The notes under the pieces: generated by a model
Databases searched by the model: none
Seen by the model: the letters and a program-made list of their open reading frames with translations, nothing else
Told to the model about the DNA's origin: nothing
Shown: positions 32,853-46,002 of the stretch, in pieces
Position numbering within the stretch: position 1 is the stretch's first letter
Layout of the letters: each line of letters opens with the position of its first letter
Assembly: GCA_024449915.1 (NCBI GenBank)
Contig: JAMZAV010001438.1
Span: 183,924 to 247,923 of the forward strand
Length of the DNA stretch: 64,000 nt
Direction: 5' to 3'
DNA from: Sweltsa coloradensis
Lineage: Eukaryota; Arthropoda; Insecta; Plecoptera; Chloroperlidae
Program-made: the position numbers and the translations under genes

Positions 32853-33052
32853 GACCGCCTACGAGTGGCGGCAGATCGGCTGCAGGTCGATGCAAAGGGG
32901 CAGACGGCATAACAAAACACGGCGCACTTGCTCGCGAGCGCGGGAAGTTCGAATTTACGACGCAAAAGCCTAGTCTGCGCATATAATACGAGTGCGAATT
33001 TGTAGGAAATTTTTTCGGATAAAAACCCCGCACTATATTCGGACCAATACGG

Positions 33053-36000
33053 TACTTCTTTAGTTTGGATTGAAGAAGAGTTTACAGGTCGGGAAAGAAC
33101 AGAAAACTTAAAGCACAGCCTGAAGCACTGCTGATGATGACTGCAGTGCAGCTATTTTAAAGTTGTATGTTACCTTAATCCATGATGCATTTCGTCCTTC
33201 TTTGGCTCATCGGTCGCTAGGTGGAGGGTGGCCACTAAAAATCAGCTAACTACCTTACATATAAACAAAACTCAAAACAATAATCATTCATCACAATCAT
33301 CATAATTTCGCGACTATCCCTCCCTCTTAACACCCTTGGCCCAGTGTTTAAAAAATCCTAATAGGCCAAATGCTAAAGTTGAATAGGCCGCTATGTTTCC
33401 CTTTACGGCCCGTTAGATGACGTCATCGGGGGATAGATTTAGTGAATATAAGCGCACTGAGCGACTCCAGAAATAACCAAATCTTCACAAGCAATGTCCA
33501 TAACGGTAGGTATTTTCCAGACCCCTTTATTTACTTCGATGCCCAGTGTACCTCATGGTCCTCAATGCGCATCGAGTCATTTTTTATTTTATTATTATTG
33601 GTCATAAACTCATAATTATGTTTGCGGCGTCCACTTTTTCCTTGTCCCTTCGGAAACATCCAAACAAAGTTTTTAATTTGGTATTGAGAAAAAAATAATA
33701 ATATATTCTTGTTTGACATTCCATGAATGTCATCCTATGACAACAACTTCATTTGACTTGGGGTTGTGTCTTGTTTGTTTCCAGCTGTACCGTCAACTTA
33801 CGACGCTTTCATCTTTACGTTCACCCACGTTAAAATATCGCTGTATTTTATGATTTTCTCGATTATCAATTATTAACTTTATGTTTTTGTACTCATTGTT
33901 TATGAGAGTCCTCATTTGAATACCAGTACACTGTTCTGGGATGTACGTAACATATAGCAACTGCTGAGAATACTCGATCAAATATTAATTTGTAAAACTA
34001 TAAATCTGCTATAGAGCAGCATTTCTAAAAAATATGTTGCTTTGTAATATGTAACCTTGGAAAAGAAGACTACTTTGTTTCGTAGATACCCCTAATTCAG
34101 CGGCATAGCCAATTGACTTATGTTTGTACGTTAAAAAAAAAGATGATCACCCCTTTCAAAGGTCCGCTTAATATACTTGCAGAGCCAAGTTCTTTGGGAT
34201 TTGATCCACTGCCAATTAGATACCCTTGGCAGAGCCAGCTCGCCCATATCTGTGCGCGCTTCTAGCCAAAGATCTTGTGAGAGTGCTGAGAGTCTAACTA
34301 TGCCTTTGTGGTAATGTGGCGTTTGGTTCTCCACAACAAAAAACCAGCAATTAGGGGCTGCACAAATTTCGTTAAATTCAAAGTTAAATTACTAAACGTT
34401 TAAAGCTTTGCTCGCTAGACGCTCATTTCTATCCTCCACCCTGAGCGGCTAGCTTGCTGATTAGAAGCCTGCAACGAGGGGGAAAGTTATTTCACTGGCA
34501 AATTAATGCTTTCGAATTGAAATACCTAAGATGCAGTGGATTATTTGAGTGTTACTCAAGTTTACTTGCATAGGTTAAATGAAATAAATCCGCTTTTAAT
34601 TATAATCCAATTTATGTGTGTCCACCGATTGGTTACATCTGGTACGATACATTTAGATGGCTGTTTTCCCCTTCAAGATATCTTCAAATTGGCACGCTTC
34701 CCGCGGCCATACTGAGAGTCTAGCATATTAATTGAATGTCATTGGTTTAAAGTGTTAAACAATAACCAACCTTGCTTGAATGTTTAAATGTGAACCCTTG
34801 TTCAATACCAACCTGTTGCGGAACATTAAAAAATATTTCCCCTTCCGAGTGGTTGACTAGAGATAAAGTCCAGTGATGAACATAATGAGACACATGCACA
34901 CTGAATGGGTCAAATAACCTTAAGTGTAGCAAGACATTCTCGATGAAAAACTCTAACCAGCCACGTTACACACGACTGTGGACGCAAGGAGCAGCACAAA
35001 GCAGTTTCTCCTGGTCCCAAGGTGGAAATGGATATTTTGGCCCTTCGGGTTATTAATTTGCAAGTGTTTTGGCAAAGCGGTCGTTAAATTTTAGTCACAA
35101 ATTAATTATAATAATAATATCAAACCCTTATTCCAACATGCGTTGGGTAGGGGTGTGACGAGTCACCATTTTCTCTGGCTAAATTTTAATAACTATAGTA
35201 ATAATTTAAAAAAATATAATAATATATGTATTGGTCCTTAATCGATCATTACCGATAACGTGTCATAAAGTGGCGTTAAATTTCTAAGGCTTTTACACAT
35301 TTTTATGTTGACGTTTCAGCCCTACCCATTATGCAGCAGTGTTTAGTCGAACATAGAACGTCTTTCTGTACTTATTTGTATTTTATATTGTATGTTATGA
35401 TTGTAACATGTTACGAACTAGCGAAAACTAAATAAATAAATCATACTACTAATACATCTCAACGGAACTGACTTATGAGTCTCTGCACAGTAGTAATTTT
35501 TGTCCAAGGTAATACGTATACAAAATAATGTAAAGGTGATTTTCGTTGAAATTGTAATGGTTGAATGTTGCAGAAGTCATGCGACTTGATGGCAGTCTAC
35601 TTTTTTTGCATCGTATTTTAGTGTTGCTATAATTTACACAAAATTAATATGTGATGGCGGCTTCACTTTTAGCTTAAAATGTCGTAAAAGTCATGCGACA
35701 TAATAAAATGTTGTAAAAGTCATGCAACATGGCAGCAAGATTTTTTTATTATTTTTTTTGTTGCTGAAATATATTCATTTTACACTTTTAGTACTTTGGA
35801 CGTGTTGGATGGAATTCTCGTTGCTCATTCTTGATTTGATGATGAGTGAGCAAGATTTGAGACCGAGAATTAAAGGTAGTGTGTAATGAAAATACCACAC
35901 TGGATATCATTCCTATTTTGCAGCCTTAGAAGACAACTTAAATAGAACACTTACAAATTGCATTGACTAATCAAAAAATATGAAATGTACCTAAAATAAA

Positions 36001-38235
36001 ATAATGGTACAGACTCAAATTTTGTTTAGAAAAAACATTGAAAATAGATTTCAGTTTTATAGTGTACCAAGCCAACCTAGTTGGCACCAATGCCATCAAC
36101 GAGCAAACAATGTCCTAACATAGACATACTTTCATCGAGCAATGAACAAAAGCTGCCTTTGAAATATTACCATCAACAGTAGAATAAGAAGACAAGAACT
36201 TCATTCAGACACGTCCTAATTGTATTCACTATTCAGTACTTAGAAGATAGTTGTGTGCCATCCATAGGCTTATCATAGTTATCATATATACATAGTACAT
36301 ACATTTACATGTTGTACTAAATGTTTTTAGATATAGGCCTACTTTAGAACATTATTCAGTATTAGTATGTCACCAGTTGCTGAATATGGCACTTTATTTT
36401 TTTCTAAATACATGCTGTAGAAGTCATACTCATAGCATGTAAAAGCGTGCTTTGTTATTCTTTTTACTTTGTTAATATGACACTACTACGTATATGTGTA
36501 CACAAAAATGTGCAGCATGGTGCCATCATTGAGCAAGAACTTTTATTTCAGGTGAACCTACTACAGTACAAAACATTATTGTTATAGTTAAGATAGTTTT
36601 ACTAGGGATGCACACGGTAATCAAAATTATCATTAACTAAGCGGTAATGAAAATATTGTTGAATTGCATATTTCCCGAAAAACTTATCCAAAATGTGTCA
36701 TCATACATTTCCAGTACTTACAATCTTACACGGACAGCCATAACATCACTATTGTATTTGTGTCTTGTGTAAATAATTTTACATAGAAGATACAAAATTT
36801 CACACTTTCTGAACATTCAAATTTGGTATTGAGTATTGACTTTTTGAGACATCCAGTTATGATTCTTGATCATTTGAATTCATGTGCATCATCTTCAGCA
36901 ATACTATGGTCTTGACCAACAATGCAAATAAAACTTTTCTATCAATTATATTTTGTTTTATCTTTGGCACCCCTAGTTTTTTTTTTTTACATTTTTTTTT
37001 AGCATTGCCATAAAGATGTAAAATACAACATCATAAAAAAGATTGCAACAGTGCAAGTTTTTAAATCTGGAAAAGGCGTATGAAGATTTGGGAAAAATAG
37101 CTTTCATTTACAAAATGCGCATTGCTAGCCCTTTTTTCAATTTATTGTTATTTAAAAGTTTTTTAATGTGACAAAACCAAAGGGATAAAAAAAACCAATC
37201 ACGTTTTGTTTCAAAGAGAAGTTTGCGAGTCTTCTTCACGCTCATGATTTTTATTTTAAAAATCTATTCTATGCTATGCCTAACATTTTTGTGGCATTTC
37301 CCTGTATTTTCTAAATTTCTAAGACTTTTGTTTAAATGCAAGATTATATTAAAGACTTATTATTATACAAGAGGCTATTGAGTACAAAATTTTTGTCTGG
37401 AAATGTGTTTGTTGATAATTTGGCACGGTTTTTCCCCTAATGTGTTATTTTAAAAACTTGTTTGAGTCGAAGTAAATAAAAAAAATGGTGCTGTTTTGTA
37501 TATTAAACCGTAAGGTTCAAAGGGTACCTGCTATTGGCTATTCCTGAGTATTTTTCATGTTAGAAATTAAAAATGCAATTATGACTGAAAGTTGATCGTT
37601 ATCTGGTGATATAAACCCCGCTTACTTTTTTGTTTTTCTGTTTTTGTTGTTAGAAATATACATACAATTACGGTAAATTAAAAAAACCGTATCAAAATGT
37701 TTAAAATATTTAAAAAAAATTATCTTTAGTTTTCCCGTTTTTTAATTTTTGAAATAAATACATATCTACTTTATATCCAAAATATGTTTCTTTGTATGTT
37801 TTGCTGTAGGGAAACGAGACCACCATACACATACCTATTTCCTAGCTATTGTCCGTCCAATCAGTGGTTAATTTGGGGGCTTACTTTTTGAAAAATGTTA
37901 TATTCAATATATACTATGTATTTACAAAAGTACGATGTACAAGTTTTAAAAGTTTTTCCATTATTTAAATTTAAAAAAAATGTTTTTAAGCTTTTAAAAG
38001 TAGCAAATTGAATTTTTTGCTGCCTTCGGCCATAATAACTATTGGCAGAACTGGAACTTTACTCCAGCACGCCCTTATCAGTTTTGCAAGGCCGGCTCCC
38101 CACCTTTCTCTAGTCAATTTTCAATTCCTGGGTACTCTACTGCTTGCAATGTTTTTGTTTTTGTTTTTTAAATAAGGGTATAGTAAAATAACCTTGCAAA
38201 TATTTACCCCTATTTTAAAATCCCAAAATCGTCTA
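33053..38235. other. 5.2-kb AT-rich stretch without a gene
   Basis: No coding exon or complete element was recognised. Details: AGTCATGCGAC/AGTCATGCAAC motifs recur at about 35577, 35692 and 35718. A single TAGGGATGCACACGG end occurs at about 36606 without a partner. A LINE-tail-like AACTAAATAAATAAATC lies near 35429. An exon-like start after TTCTTTAG at 33065 is possible but unsupported. Confidence 0.5.
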
Positions 38236-38475
38236 TGTTATAAATGTGCCATAGCCCGCTCAAATTTAAATCTGGGGCCTTATGCCAGTGCCACTGGTGC
38301 TAGATGTATGAACTAAAAACAGGAAATAACTCTACCCACAGGCACCATTGCTTCCTGTGTTGTCATCCTGTCAACAAATGTCTGTGCGCTGGGCCTAGCC
38401 TATTAGTGTTTATCTATCTTTAAAAATATCAATAAATCCACGTTAATCTTTCAATGTCAACGTTATTTTATAACA
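38236..38475 (+). repeat. 5' LTR of the copia element
   Basis: It begins TGTTATAAATGTGCC and ends ATTTTATAACA. It contains AATAAA at about 38429. It matches 42444-42681 with a handful of small indels and substitutions. Confidence 0.9.
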
Positions 38476-38579
38476 GGTTAGGGGCCCCAGATATTGCTAA
38501 ATTGATATTGCTTAAATCTAAGCGAAAAGATAAAAGATAACCTAAAAATAACCTACAAAAACTGTACGTTATTAGAGCC

Positions 38580-39495
38580 ATGGCGGCTACCTAGGCCCAT
38601 CTCAACCAGAGAGACTGGAGGGCGTAGCAACTATAATACATGGAAATTTGGCATGAGAATGCAATTAGTCCGTGATAAGTTGTGGAAAGCAATCGACCCA
38701 GGTGATTTGATCTAGAGGTTAAAAACCAATCTGAATATAGACCAGCGTGCACTTGCCACTCTAAGCCTAGGGCTGAACCCTCATCTCTACATACATGTAA
38801 GTACATGTAAAACTGCCCGTGAAGCATGGTTTTAAATTAGAAGCAGCCTTTGAAGCAGAGGCCTAGTAGGAAAATTCACTTACGCCGTGAACTTAAGGGC
38901 ATCAAGTTCCCAACACTGCAAAAATATGGAGACTATCTGAACAAGATGTTGGCTGTTGCTCAACAGCTCAGTTCGATTGATGCAGCAGTGACCGATGATG
39001 AGCTGGCAATAATAATACTATCCAACGGGCCAGACTCATTCGCCCCACTTGTGATTGCACTTGAAAATTGTGGTCAGAAACTGAACGCCGACGTTGTCCG
39101 AGCAAAATTTGCTACAGGAAGAAACGAGACGTCAACGAGGTGAGTCCATTCCTGATGAATCTTGCTCTAGCAACAAAGCCTAGTATCAAGAAGTTTAAAT
39201 GCTTTAACTGTGGTAAAGCTGGACACTACGCTAAAGATTGCAAGTCACGATCAAAACAAGGCCTAAAGGTGACAAGCAAGACAAAAAGGATAGGTCTAAG
39301 TCTACAGTTCTTTGGACAACAGGTAATCGAAATGTACACAAAGCTGAAGACTGGTGCGTTGACTCAGGGGACGCCCAAGCACATGTCAAATAAACTTGAA
39401 TGGTTTGACGCAATCCAAGAAGGTCAAGCAACTTCTTTATGTATGGCCGTGGTCCCGACCCTCCATCTACGGGAAATGGTAATGTTGCTCTAACC
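38580..39495 (+). pseudogene. Copia gag relic with zinc knuckle
   Basis: The frame order shows NYNTWKFGMRMQLVRDKLW near 38630, a typical copia gag start, then LSLGLNPHLYMHV and KFPTLQKYGDYLNKM (38910-38960), then the nucleocapsid zinc knuckle CFNCGKAGHYAKDC at about 39201-39242 (CX2CX4HX4C). Gag packages the element RNA. At least three stops or frameshifts interrupt it. Confidence 0.85.
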
Positions 39496-42170
39496 ATTTG
39501 GGTTTAATGGATCAATACGAGAAGCATCAATAAAGGACGTGCTGTATGCTCCATCGCTCAAAACTAATCTTTTGTCAGTGGCTAAACTCACAGATAAAGA
39601 CTACAAGGTTGGGGTTTACAAAACATAACTGCCAGATCCATAATGAAGAGGGAAACGTCATAGCAACTGCGAGCAAAACGGGTGGCTTGTATAAGCTAGA
39701 CACTCCGGAGATAACAGTGCCTTAGCAAACATCGCTGCTGTAGGGGTCACAAACCGTGAGTACACAATTTTGGCACAAAACGCCTAGGCCACCTCAGTCC
39801 AGGCGGAATGAAGCGGCTAGCAGATGGTATGGCTACCGGCCTAGTAATGGGACAGCCTCCTACTTCACCTTGTGTAGGGGTTGTGCTCTGGGAAAGCAGC
39901 ATCGTACCCCGTTTCCAAAAGTTAAGACAATCCGAGCTCAAGAAAAACTGAGGCATGGTTCACACAGACCTGTGCGGACCAAAGAGCGAAGAATCCAATG
40001 GAGGGGGAAGATACTTTTTAACTTTTATTGATGACAAGACAAGGTGGACCAAGTGTTACTTTCTGAAGGAGAAGAGTGAAACTTATAAACGCTTCATCGA
40101 GTATCAGGCGGAAGTTGAGAACCAGAGCGGTATGAAGATCAAGACCTGCGTTCAGACAATGGCCGTGAGTACATTAATAAATTACAAATAGACCACCTTA
40201 GAAAATGGTGGGATACGCTCTCAGACTACTGTGCCACGGAACCCGAACAAAATGGCGTTTGCTGAGAGAGAAAACCCGAACGATAGTAGAGAAGGTACGT
40301 TGCATGCTTGAGGAAGCTAAATTACCTAAACGCTTCTGGGCGGAGGCAGTAAACACTGCAACCTACCTAAAAAATCGATCACCGACAGTAGCTGTGAACG
40401 GTATCACACCACAAGAAGCATGGACAGGACAGAAACCGGACCTGGCTCATCTGAGAACGTTTGGCTGCAAGGCATATGTTCACATTCCAAAAGAGATAGA
40501 AGGAAGCTTGACGCCAAGTCTTCCGAGCACATCTTTGTCGGGTACTCTGACACAAGCAAGGGGTACCCATTGATCAACAATGAATCAAAGAAGCTGATCA
40601 TATCAAGAGACGTGATCTTCATTGAAGATGGTGAGAAGAATGACGATGTCGTCGCCGGATCAAGTGGGAGCACAGCTAGTCCTTCTTATGTCGATGACGA
40701 AGATGAGCTAATGCCAACGCAGAAGATAATGAAGAGGATGCCGATATTGAGAATGAACAAGAAACCGTGTTCGAGCCAAGGAAGTCACAACGGAAGAGAT
40801 GTCCGACAAGAATTCTCGGTGACGAGTATGGGACATCTCATCACAGACGAGCCCGAGAACCTGAAAGAAGCATTCAGTGGGAGCGAGGCTAAACAATGGC
40901 AAAAGGCAGCAGATGAAGAGATGAAATCAATCGTACATAATGAGACTTGGGGACCCTCGTAAACTTACCAGAGGGAACCAAACCTATTAATGTAAAAGGG
41001 TCTTCAACGAAAGGTCAATTTCTGAAGGGGGGGTTTGCCGATATAAAGCTAGGCTCGTAGCTAAAGGATACACGCAGAGGAAAGGGATAGATACGATGAA
41101 CCTTTTCACCGGGCGTACGGTTCGACACCCTAAGAACAGTTTCTGGTCGATTGGCAGCTGAGAATGACCTGGAGGTTCATCAACTTGACATAAATACGGC
41201 ATTTCTACATGGCGAACTTCCCGAGGCCATATTATGGAAAAAACCCAGGGCTACATTGAACCTAAAAATAAACAAAAGGTATGTAACTAAGAAATGCTTG
41301 TATGGACTCAAAAAAAGTCGAGCCGTATATGGTATGAAAAACTTGATACCGAGTTACGGAGTATTGGGCTCGAAAAAAAAGCACAGCTGACCCGTGCCTA
41401 TACCATGGTACAATAAGAAATGCAAAAAATCATTGTTTGTGTTTACGTTGACGATCTTATTGTGTCATCGGAAAGCATAAATGAAATAAATCAGCTGAAG
41501 AAACGACTAGCGGCCAAGTTCGAGATGAAAGAACATGGGGGCCAATTCACCACTGTCTCGAATTAAAATAACAAGGGACAGAGACGCTGGAACAATTGAA
41601 CTAAGCCAAGAAAGCACATCAACAACATACTGAAGAGATTAACATGTCTGAAGCAAAGCCAGTATCTACTCCTTTGGACCAATATCCCGAAAACTTACCA
41701 AGGTGATGGAACCTGCGGAAGACGCAGAAAGAGAAGCTATGGATAAAATACCATATTTGAGTGGTGTCGGCAGCCTAATGTTTGCTGCGATGGCCACCAG
41801 ACCAGACATAGCGCACGCTGTCTCTGTCGTTAGTCAGTTCAACTCTAACCCGGGACAAGCGCACTGGAAGGCAGTAAAGCGCATAATGCGTTATCTAAAA
41901 GGGACTGCCAAAGAAGAAACTCGTCTATCGCAGAGCATCCGGGAGAACAAATGGAAGCTTTCAGTGACTCCGACTGGGCCAATGAACATGGATACGAGAA
42001 AATCAATGTCCGGCTACGTTTTCAAACTCGCAGGTGCAGCAGTTTTGCTGGCGAAGCAAGAAGCAAAACCCACAGTCGCCCGTCTCAACAACCGAGGCGG
42101 AGTACATGGCACTCAGCCAAGCTGCCAAGAAGCAACATGGCTGAAACGACTACTGAATTGAATTACCCAT
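39330..42170 (+). pseudogene. Copia pol relic (protease, integrase, RT, RNase H)
   Basis: The protease region shows DWCVDSGD near 39350 (family DSG active site). The integrase zinc region (WHK..LGHLSPGGMKRLAD) lies near 39770-39825, and the core (HTDLCGPK, FLTFIDDKTRWTKCYF, RSDNG-like) at 39955-40170. RT shows VHQLDINTAFLHGELPE at 41175-41225 and the catalytic VYVDDLIVSS at 41442-41470. RNase H contains AFSDSDWAN near 41953-41980. Frameshifts occur throughout, so no polyprotein could be made. The domain order identifies Ty1/copia rather than gypsy. Confidence 0.87.
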
Positions 42171-42443
42171 TGGGGTGACCATCAAAACTCGTAGTGTGCT
42201 GCGACAACCAAAGCGCCATCAAGCTTTCTTCGAATGCAGCACTACATGGGGGGACGAAGCACATCGATACCAGCATCATTTTGTCAGGGAGAAGGTGCAA
42301 GAGGGACATATTTCTATGAATACCTACCCACGAAGAAATGATCGCAGACTCATGACCAAAAGTTTGCCCCCTGCAAAGCACGGATGGTGTGTGAAGAATT
42401 TGGGCTCTTGTAAATTAAGACTAGGCTATTTGGGAAGTGGGAG

Positions 42444-42681
42444 TGTTATAAATGTGCCATACCCGCTCAAATTTAAATCTAGGGCCTTATGCCAGTGCCA
42501 CCTGGTGCTAGATGTATGAACTACAAACAGGGAAAAAAACTCTACCCACAGTGCACCCTTGCTTCCTGTGTTGTCTCCTGTCACAAAATTCTGTGTGCTA
42601 GGCCTAGCCTATTAGTGTTTATCTACTTTAAATATCAATAAATCCACTTTAATCTTTCAATGTCAACGTTATTTTATAACA
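42444..42681 (+). repeat. 3' LTR of the copia element
   Basis: Partner of 38236-38475 with the same TG..CA ends, preceded by a polypurine tract at about 42431-42443. Confidence 0.9.
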
Positions 42682-42806
42682 TCTATGAATACCAAACGGG
42701 GAACAAACACCCTTTCGGGGGCTATAAAACTTTACTCCCCTTCCCTCACCCCTAAAGCCTAAGGGTGGATCTTCACAATTTTATAAAAATTTTCAAACCA
42801 AAGCAT

Positions 42807-43301
42807 GCTAAAACCCCACCACCGTCTGGATGTATGCAAGATACAACTTAGCAGCTTGTAACATCTCAACAAAAATTGGTCATGACTTTTGAAAACTTCC
42901 TGCCCCATAACTAACACCATCCATGTAGTGCAAATCTGGAACTAAATCTGTGAAACTTCCTTCACCTACTTTTTTTGTTGTTGTTCATCTCATAATGCAG
43001 GAAAGTAAACAGTTGCTCAATACAAAACGTTCCAACTTAATTAAAATATCATTATCACCTTTATTATTCATTAATTAAAAGCCCATAAGGCCCAATAATA
43101 AACCCTTTAAAAATAAATCTACTTCCGCCTAGAGACGCTCTCTACTTCCGGGGCCCCCTTAACTAACCCTATCTGTGGAAAACTGACAAAGCTCTACCTC
43201 TTGCATGCAGTTTGCAGTCAATTATTTAAACAGGGGGAAATCGAGATATGACAAGCAGTCTAATTTGTATCTTACATACATCCAGACGGCGGTGCTAAAA
43301 C
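42807..43301. repeat. Inverted repeat pair around GTCTGGATGTATG
   Basis: Positions 42807-42845 and 43266-43301 are inverted copies sharing CCGTCTGGATGTATG and AAGATACA with one or two differences in the core. The loop is about 420 bp. No terminal duplication was found, so it may be a MITE or part of one. Confidence 0.6.
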
Positions 43302-43406
43302 TATTAAAATACCACCATTTGGAATTTTAAAAAAATCCCAAACATTTCTGGGGCTATGTGAATGCCCCCCACACACCTGAAACTAGCTGGGGGACATACC
43401 CCTAGA

Positions 43407-43434
43407 CCCCCCCCCCCCCCCCCCCCCCCCCCCC
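43407..43434. repeat. 28-base poly-C run
   Basis: An uninterrupted run of C lies between TAGA and ATTTGC. Open frames across it code only for poly-Pro or poly-Gly and are not genes. Confidence 0.95.
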
Positions 43435-44270
43435 ATTTGCACCAGGGTAGATACTTTTCCCAAAACAGTTGTTTAATGGGAAGTTCTAAAAATTGTCTTA
43501 ATAATAGACTCGGTGTCAAGTGTGGGATCAATTATTATTTTAGAAATTAATCTGTTGTGTTGTTCTTATGGTGTAACACTACACGCAACACCCATCTATC
43601 GGCAGGAAGCAACTACTAATGTATCATTCATGTGAAGCTTGTTAGTCTATTTTAATTCAACTATCATTGTATTGATGTCCCAGTTAGGTCAATGTTAGCA
43701 GCTGTCCTGGGATGGTAAAAACTTATTAATCGACGTAATGTGGGAAAGAAAATACCCTTTATTTTCAAATATATGCAAAACCTGAAGAGGATTTGCAGAG
43801 ATTGGCACAGAGACGAGTTTAAGCGATCGGCTAACTTTGTTTTTTTCCCCGGGTAAACTGTTATTAGATCAGGGGCGAAGCGGGCTGAGTCTTACAACGC
43901 AAATCGAACGGGACTCATGAGAATGTTTGTAAGGGTCCCAAATGGCCAATTAGATTGAGGTGCAATTTTAATCAGACATCCGTGACCAGTGTCTAAGAAC
44001 TTCTAACAAAATCTTTACGATTTAAACCTACAAAAAATAATGAATTGAAAATAGGCTGATAATGTGTAGCATCTATTTTTACGACAATGGTTTTGTTCTT
44101 TTAAAAAAAATTTTATTGAATCATTTTTCAATGTCTGGCGGTGAATGCAATGCTTTGACCAAGGTGTCCTGAATCTTGCACGCTCAAGGTTACCCAAAAT
44201 TCTGCTCTGAGGTTAAGTAAACCTTGTAATATTTACTGTATTTCGTACTGGTTATGTTTTCCATCCAGAA
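43435..44270. other. No gene seen
   Basis: The only recognisable item is the repeat fragment at 43798-43867, a relative of 342-413. Confidence 0.45.
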
Positions 44271-44274
44271 ATTA

Positions 44275-44365
44275 AAAAATCTATCCCGACCGTTGTTTGA
44301 ACCCGGGTCTCCCACATTCTAGGTATAGAGGTCCTTAGCCAACTAGACAAGGAAAACGCTAAAGT
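44275..44365 (-). repeat. tRNA-like SINE head, minus strand
   Basis: On the minus strand, CTAGTTGGCTAAGGAC (box A) and CCCGGGTTCAAACAACGG (box B region) are followed by GTCGGGATAGATTTTTTAA. It resembles the tRNA-like core of the hairpin at 61035-61215 (CTAGTTGGCTAAGGC, CGGGTTCGAACCCCG, GATCGGGATGGATTTTTTAA). The acceptor stem is degraded. Confidence 0.6.
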
Positions 44366-44973
44366 CGTTGTTAGACGAGTTATTGTGTACACCATGTGTT
44401 GTGTACACTAACATTCACTTTCCTCCCGACAACCTAAGACTGAATCCAGCATGGGTCTCAACTCCCTAGCCTATCATAGGCTAGAGTAGCGCATTGTGCT
44501 GTTTGTTGAGGATCGCCGTGAAGGAGTTTTCATCCCTTTTTTTTAACCCAGAAGGAATGTTACCCCCCCAAAACCAAATTTGAATGGGTTGTCAGGTACC
44601 TAAATAGCTCTGAATGTGACGGATTTTAAGTTCATTTCACGTTTCATGGCTGTGGGAAACACCTTGAAAACGCAAAATCATGGCTTTTTGTTTTAGGTGC
44701 CCGAGTGTACTAGCCCCACCACAACCTTTGGGTGTAGCCGTAACTAGGCTGCACCGCTCTATAGCGGGCACCTAGCTTATAGGTTTTGGGGAAATAAAAT
44801 CTTTCCCCTGGACAACCTAATGCTCCTCTTTCGACTTACTACTAATAGTGTATAAATTTAGTTTAAATAACAAATCTAAGGGCTATTTTATGGGGCTTGG
44901 TCTGAGATATTGTCAAATAAATTAAATGAAATCCATTAGGTAAACATGTAGTTAGGATTTTCGGTGTGGGTAT

Positions 44974-45678
44974 TGTCATGGGGTGGATGCTGGCTGGTCT
45001 TTTTAGCTGCCACCACCTCCTTTATAGGGAAAGAAGGAAAACCATGAGGATAAGATGTGACGCGTATTGGGTTCTTGGGTATATGTGTACCCAAGAGAAG
45101 GAAATACGAAGTTGTATAAACACTTTTGTTATTATTGTTGATATTTATTTAACAGTATACAAATTAAATGGCATGTACTCACCCCCTTGATGTGCAGACA
45201 CGAAGATAATGACACTTGACACTTTACACATTGTATCTATGTATCTTAATTACATGGTCGTCATTGACGCCATTACAAAACCCTTTAAACAATTACATAA
45301 CACAAGAAGAACGATTGAACAGAATGAATGAATGAGTAAATGCGCCTAATGATCCAAGTGATCTGAATGAGCCGAGTGAACCCTGCTCCCTACCTGTCCT
45401 GGGTTTATATAACCTTCCCCCCTCCAGTGTGACATGTTAGTGTCACTGACTTAATTACCTTCTAGAACCCTCTGTGTGTTCATATAGGTAGCCAACACAT
45501 GACTAGGTGCTTTGATATCTTCTACGAAATACTAAGTGATTTTACATGAGCCCTAATTCCTAACTGATCTAACCCAGGTTTCCAGTAGGTTTAATCTCTA
45601 CTTAAAACTGTCTTCTCTTAAAGTGCATATTATCTTTAGTTATTATTATCATTCTAATGTCTTACTCTCGTCATGACA
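44974..45678. mobile_element. Probable solo LTR, 705 bp
   Basis: It begins TGTCATGGGG and ends CGTCATGACA, giving TGTCATG/CATGACA inverted tips, and is flanked by GTAT (44970-44973 and 45679-45682). It contains a TATA-like TTTATATAACC at about 45415. No internal retroelement genes or second LTR are present. TG..CA ends and 4-bp flanks fit a gypsy-like solo LTR, but this family was not otherwise recognised. Confidence 0.6.
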
Positions 45679-46002
45679 GTATTGATCCAGGTACGTCCCA
45701 AATTATAGTCCCGATGCGTTGTATACATGAGAAATCTCTTTCGGACATTTATATTACCTATTACGTAACATCATTTGTGTGCACCTAAACGTAAGTAAAC
45801 AAACAACTTTGGCTACATACTCATAGGTTCATGGGCCAACAGACTGTAATAAAAGCTTTTTCTGCCAGTATTGACTTGGGCCTTATCAAGTGTGACCTAT
45901 TTACTAATTACTTACAACAATGTGACAATTATAAAAACATGTTGTGCCATAGAAAGACGTTCTCCAAATTATATTGAAAAAATACCAATTTGACCTTCAT
46001 TG

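Larger units (their letters stand above)
23097..33052 (-). mobile_element. Pogo-superfamily element, 10 kb with nested and duplicated DNA
   Basis: The ends CCGTATTGGCCCGAATATAGT and (complement) ACTATATTCGGACCAATACGG are flanked by TA (23095-23096, 33053-33054). The transposase lies on the minus strand. A Tigger-type element is nested in the DNA downstream of that gene, and about 4.35 kb of the composite occurs twice in tandem. Removing these would leave roughly 2.5 kb, a normal size for the family. It begins about 180 bp after the host gene stop codon. Confidence 0.82.
38236..42681 (+). mobile_element. Ty1/copia LTR retrotransposon, 4.4 kb, frameshifted
   Basis: Two near-identical LTRs (240 and 238 bp) begin TGTTATAAATG and end TTATAACA. 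The element is flanked by TCTA on both sides (38232-38235, 42682-42685). The order gag, protease, integrase, RT, RNase H is that of Ty1/copia. A purine tract (GGGAAGTGGGAG) precedes the 3' LTR. High LTR similarity suggests recent insertion, yet the coding region is full of indels. Confidence 0.9.

Noticed and set aside
32651..33033. Open frames rich in Arg-Glu or Ser-Leu
   Set aside because: They arise from a GA microsatellite within the transposon.
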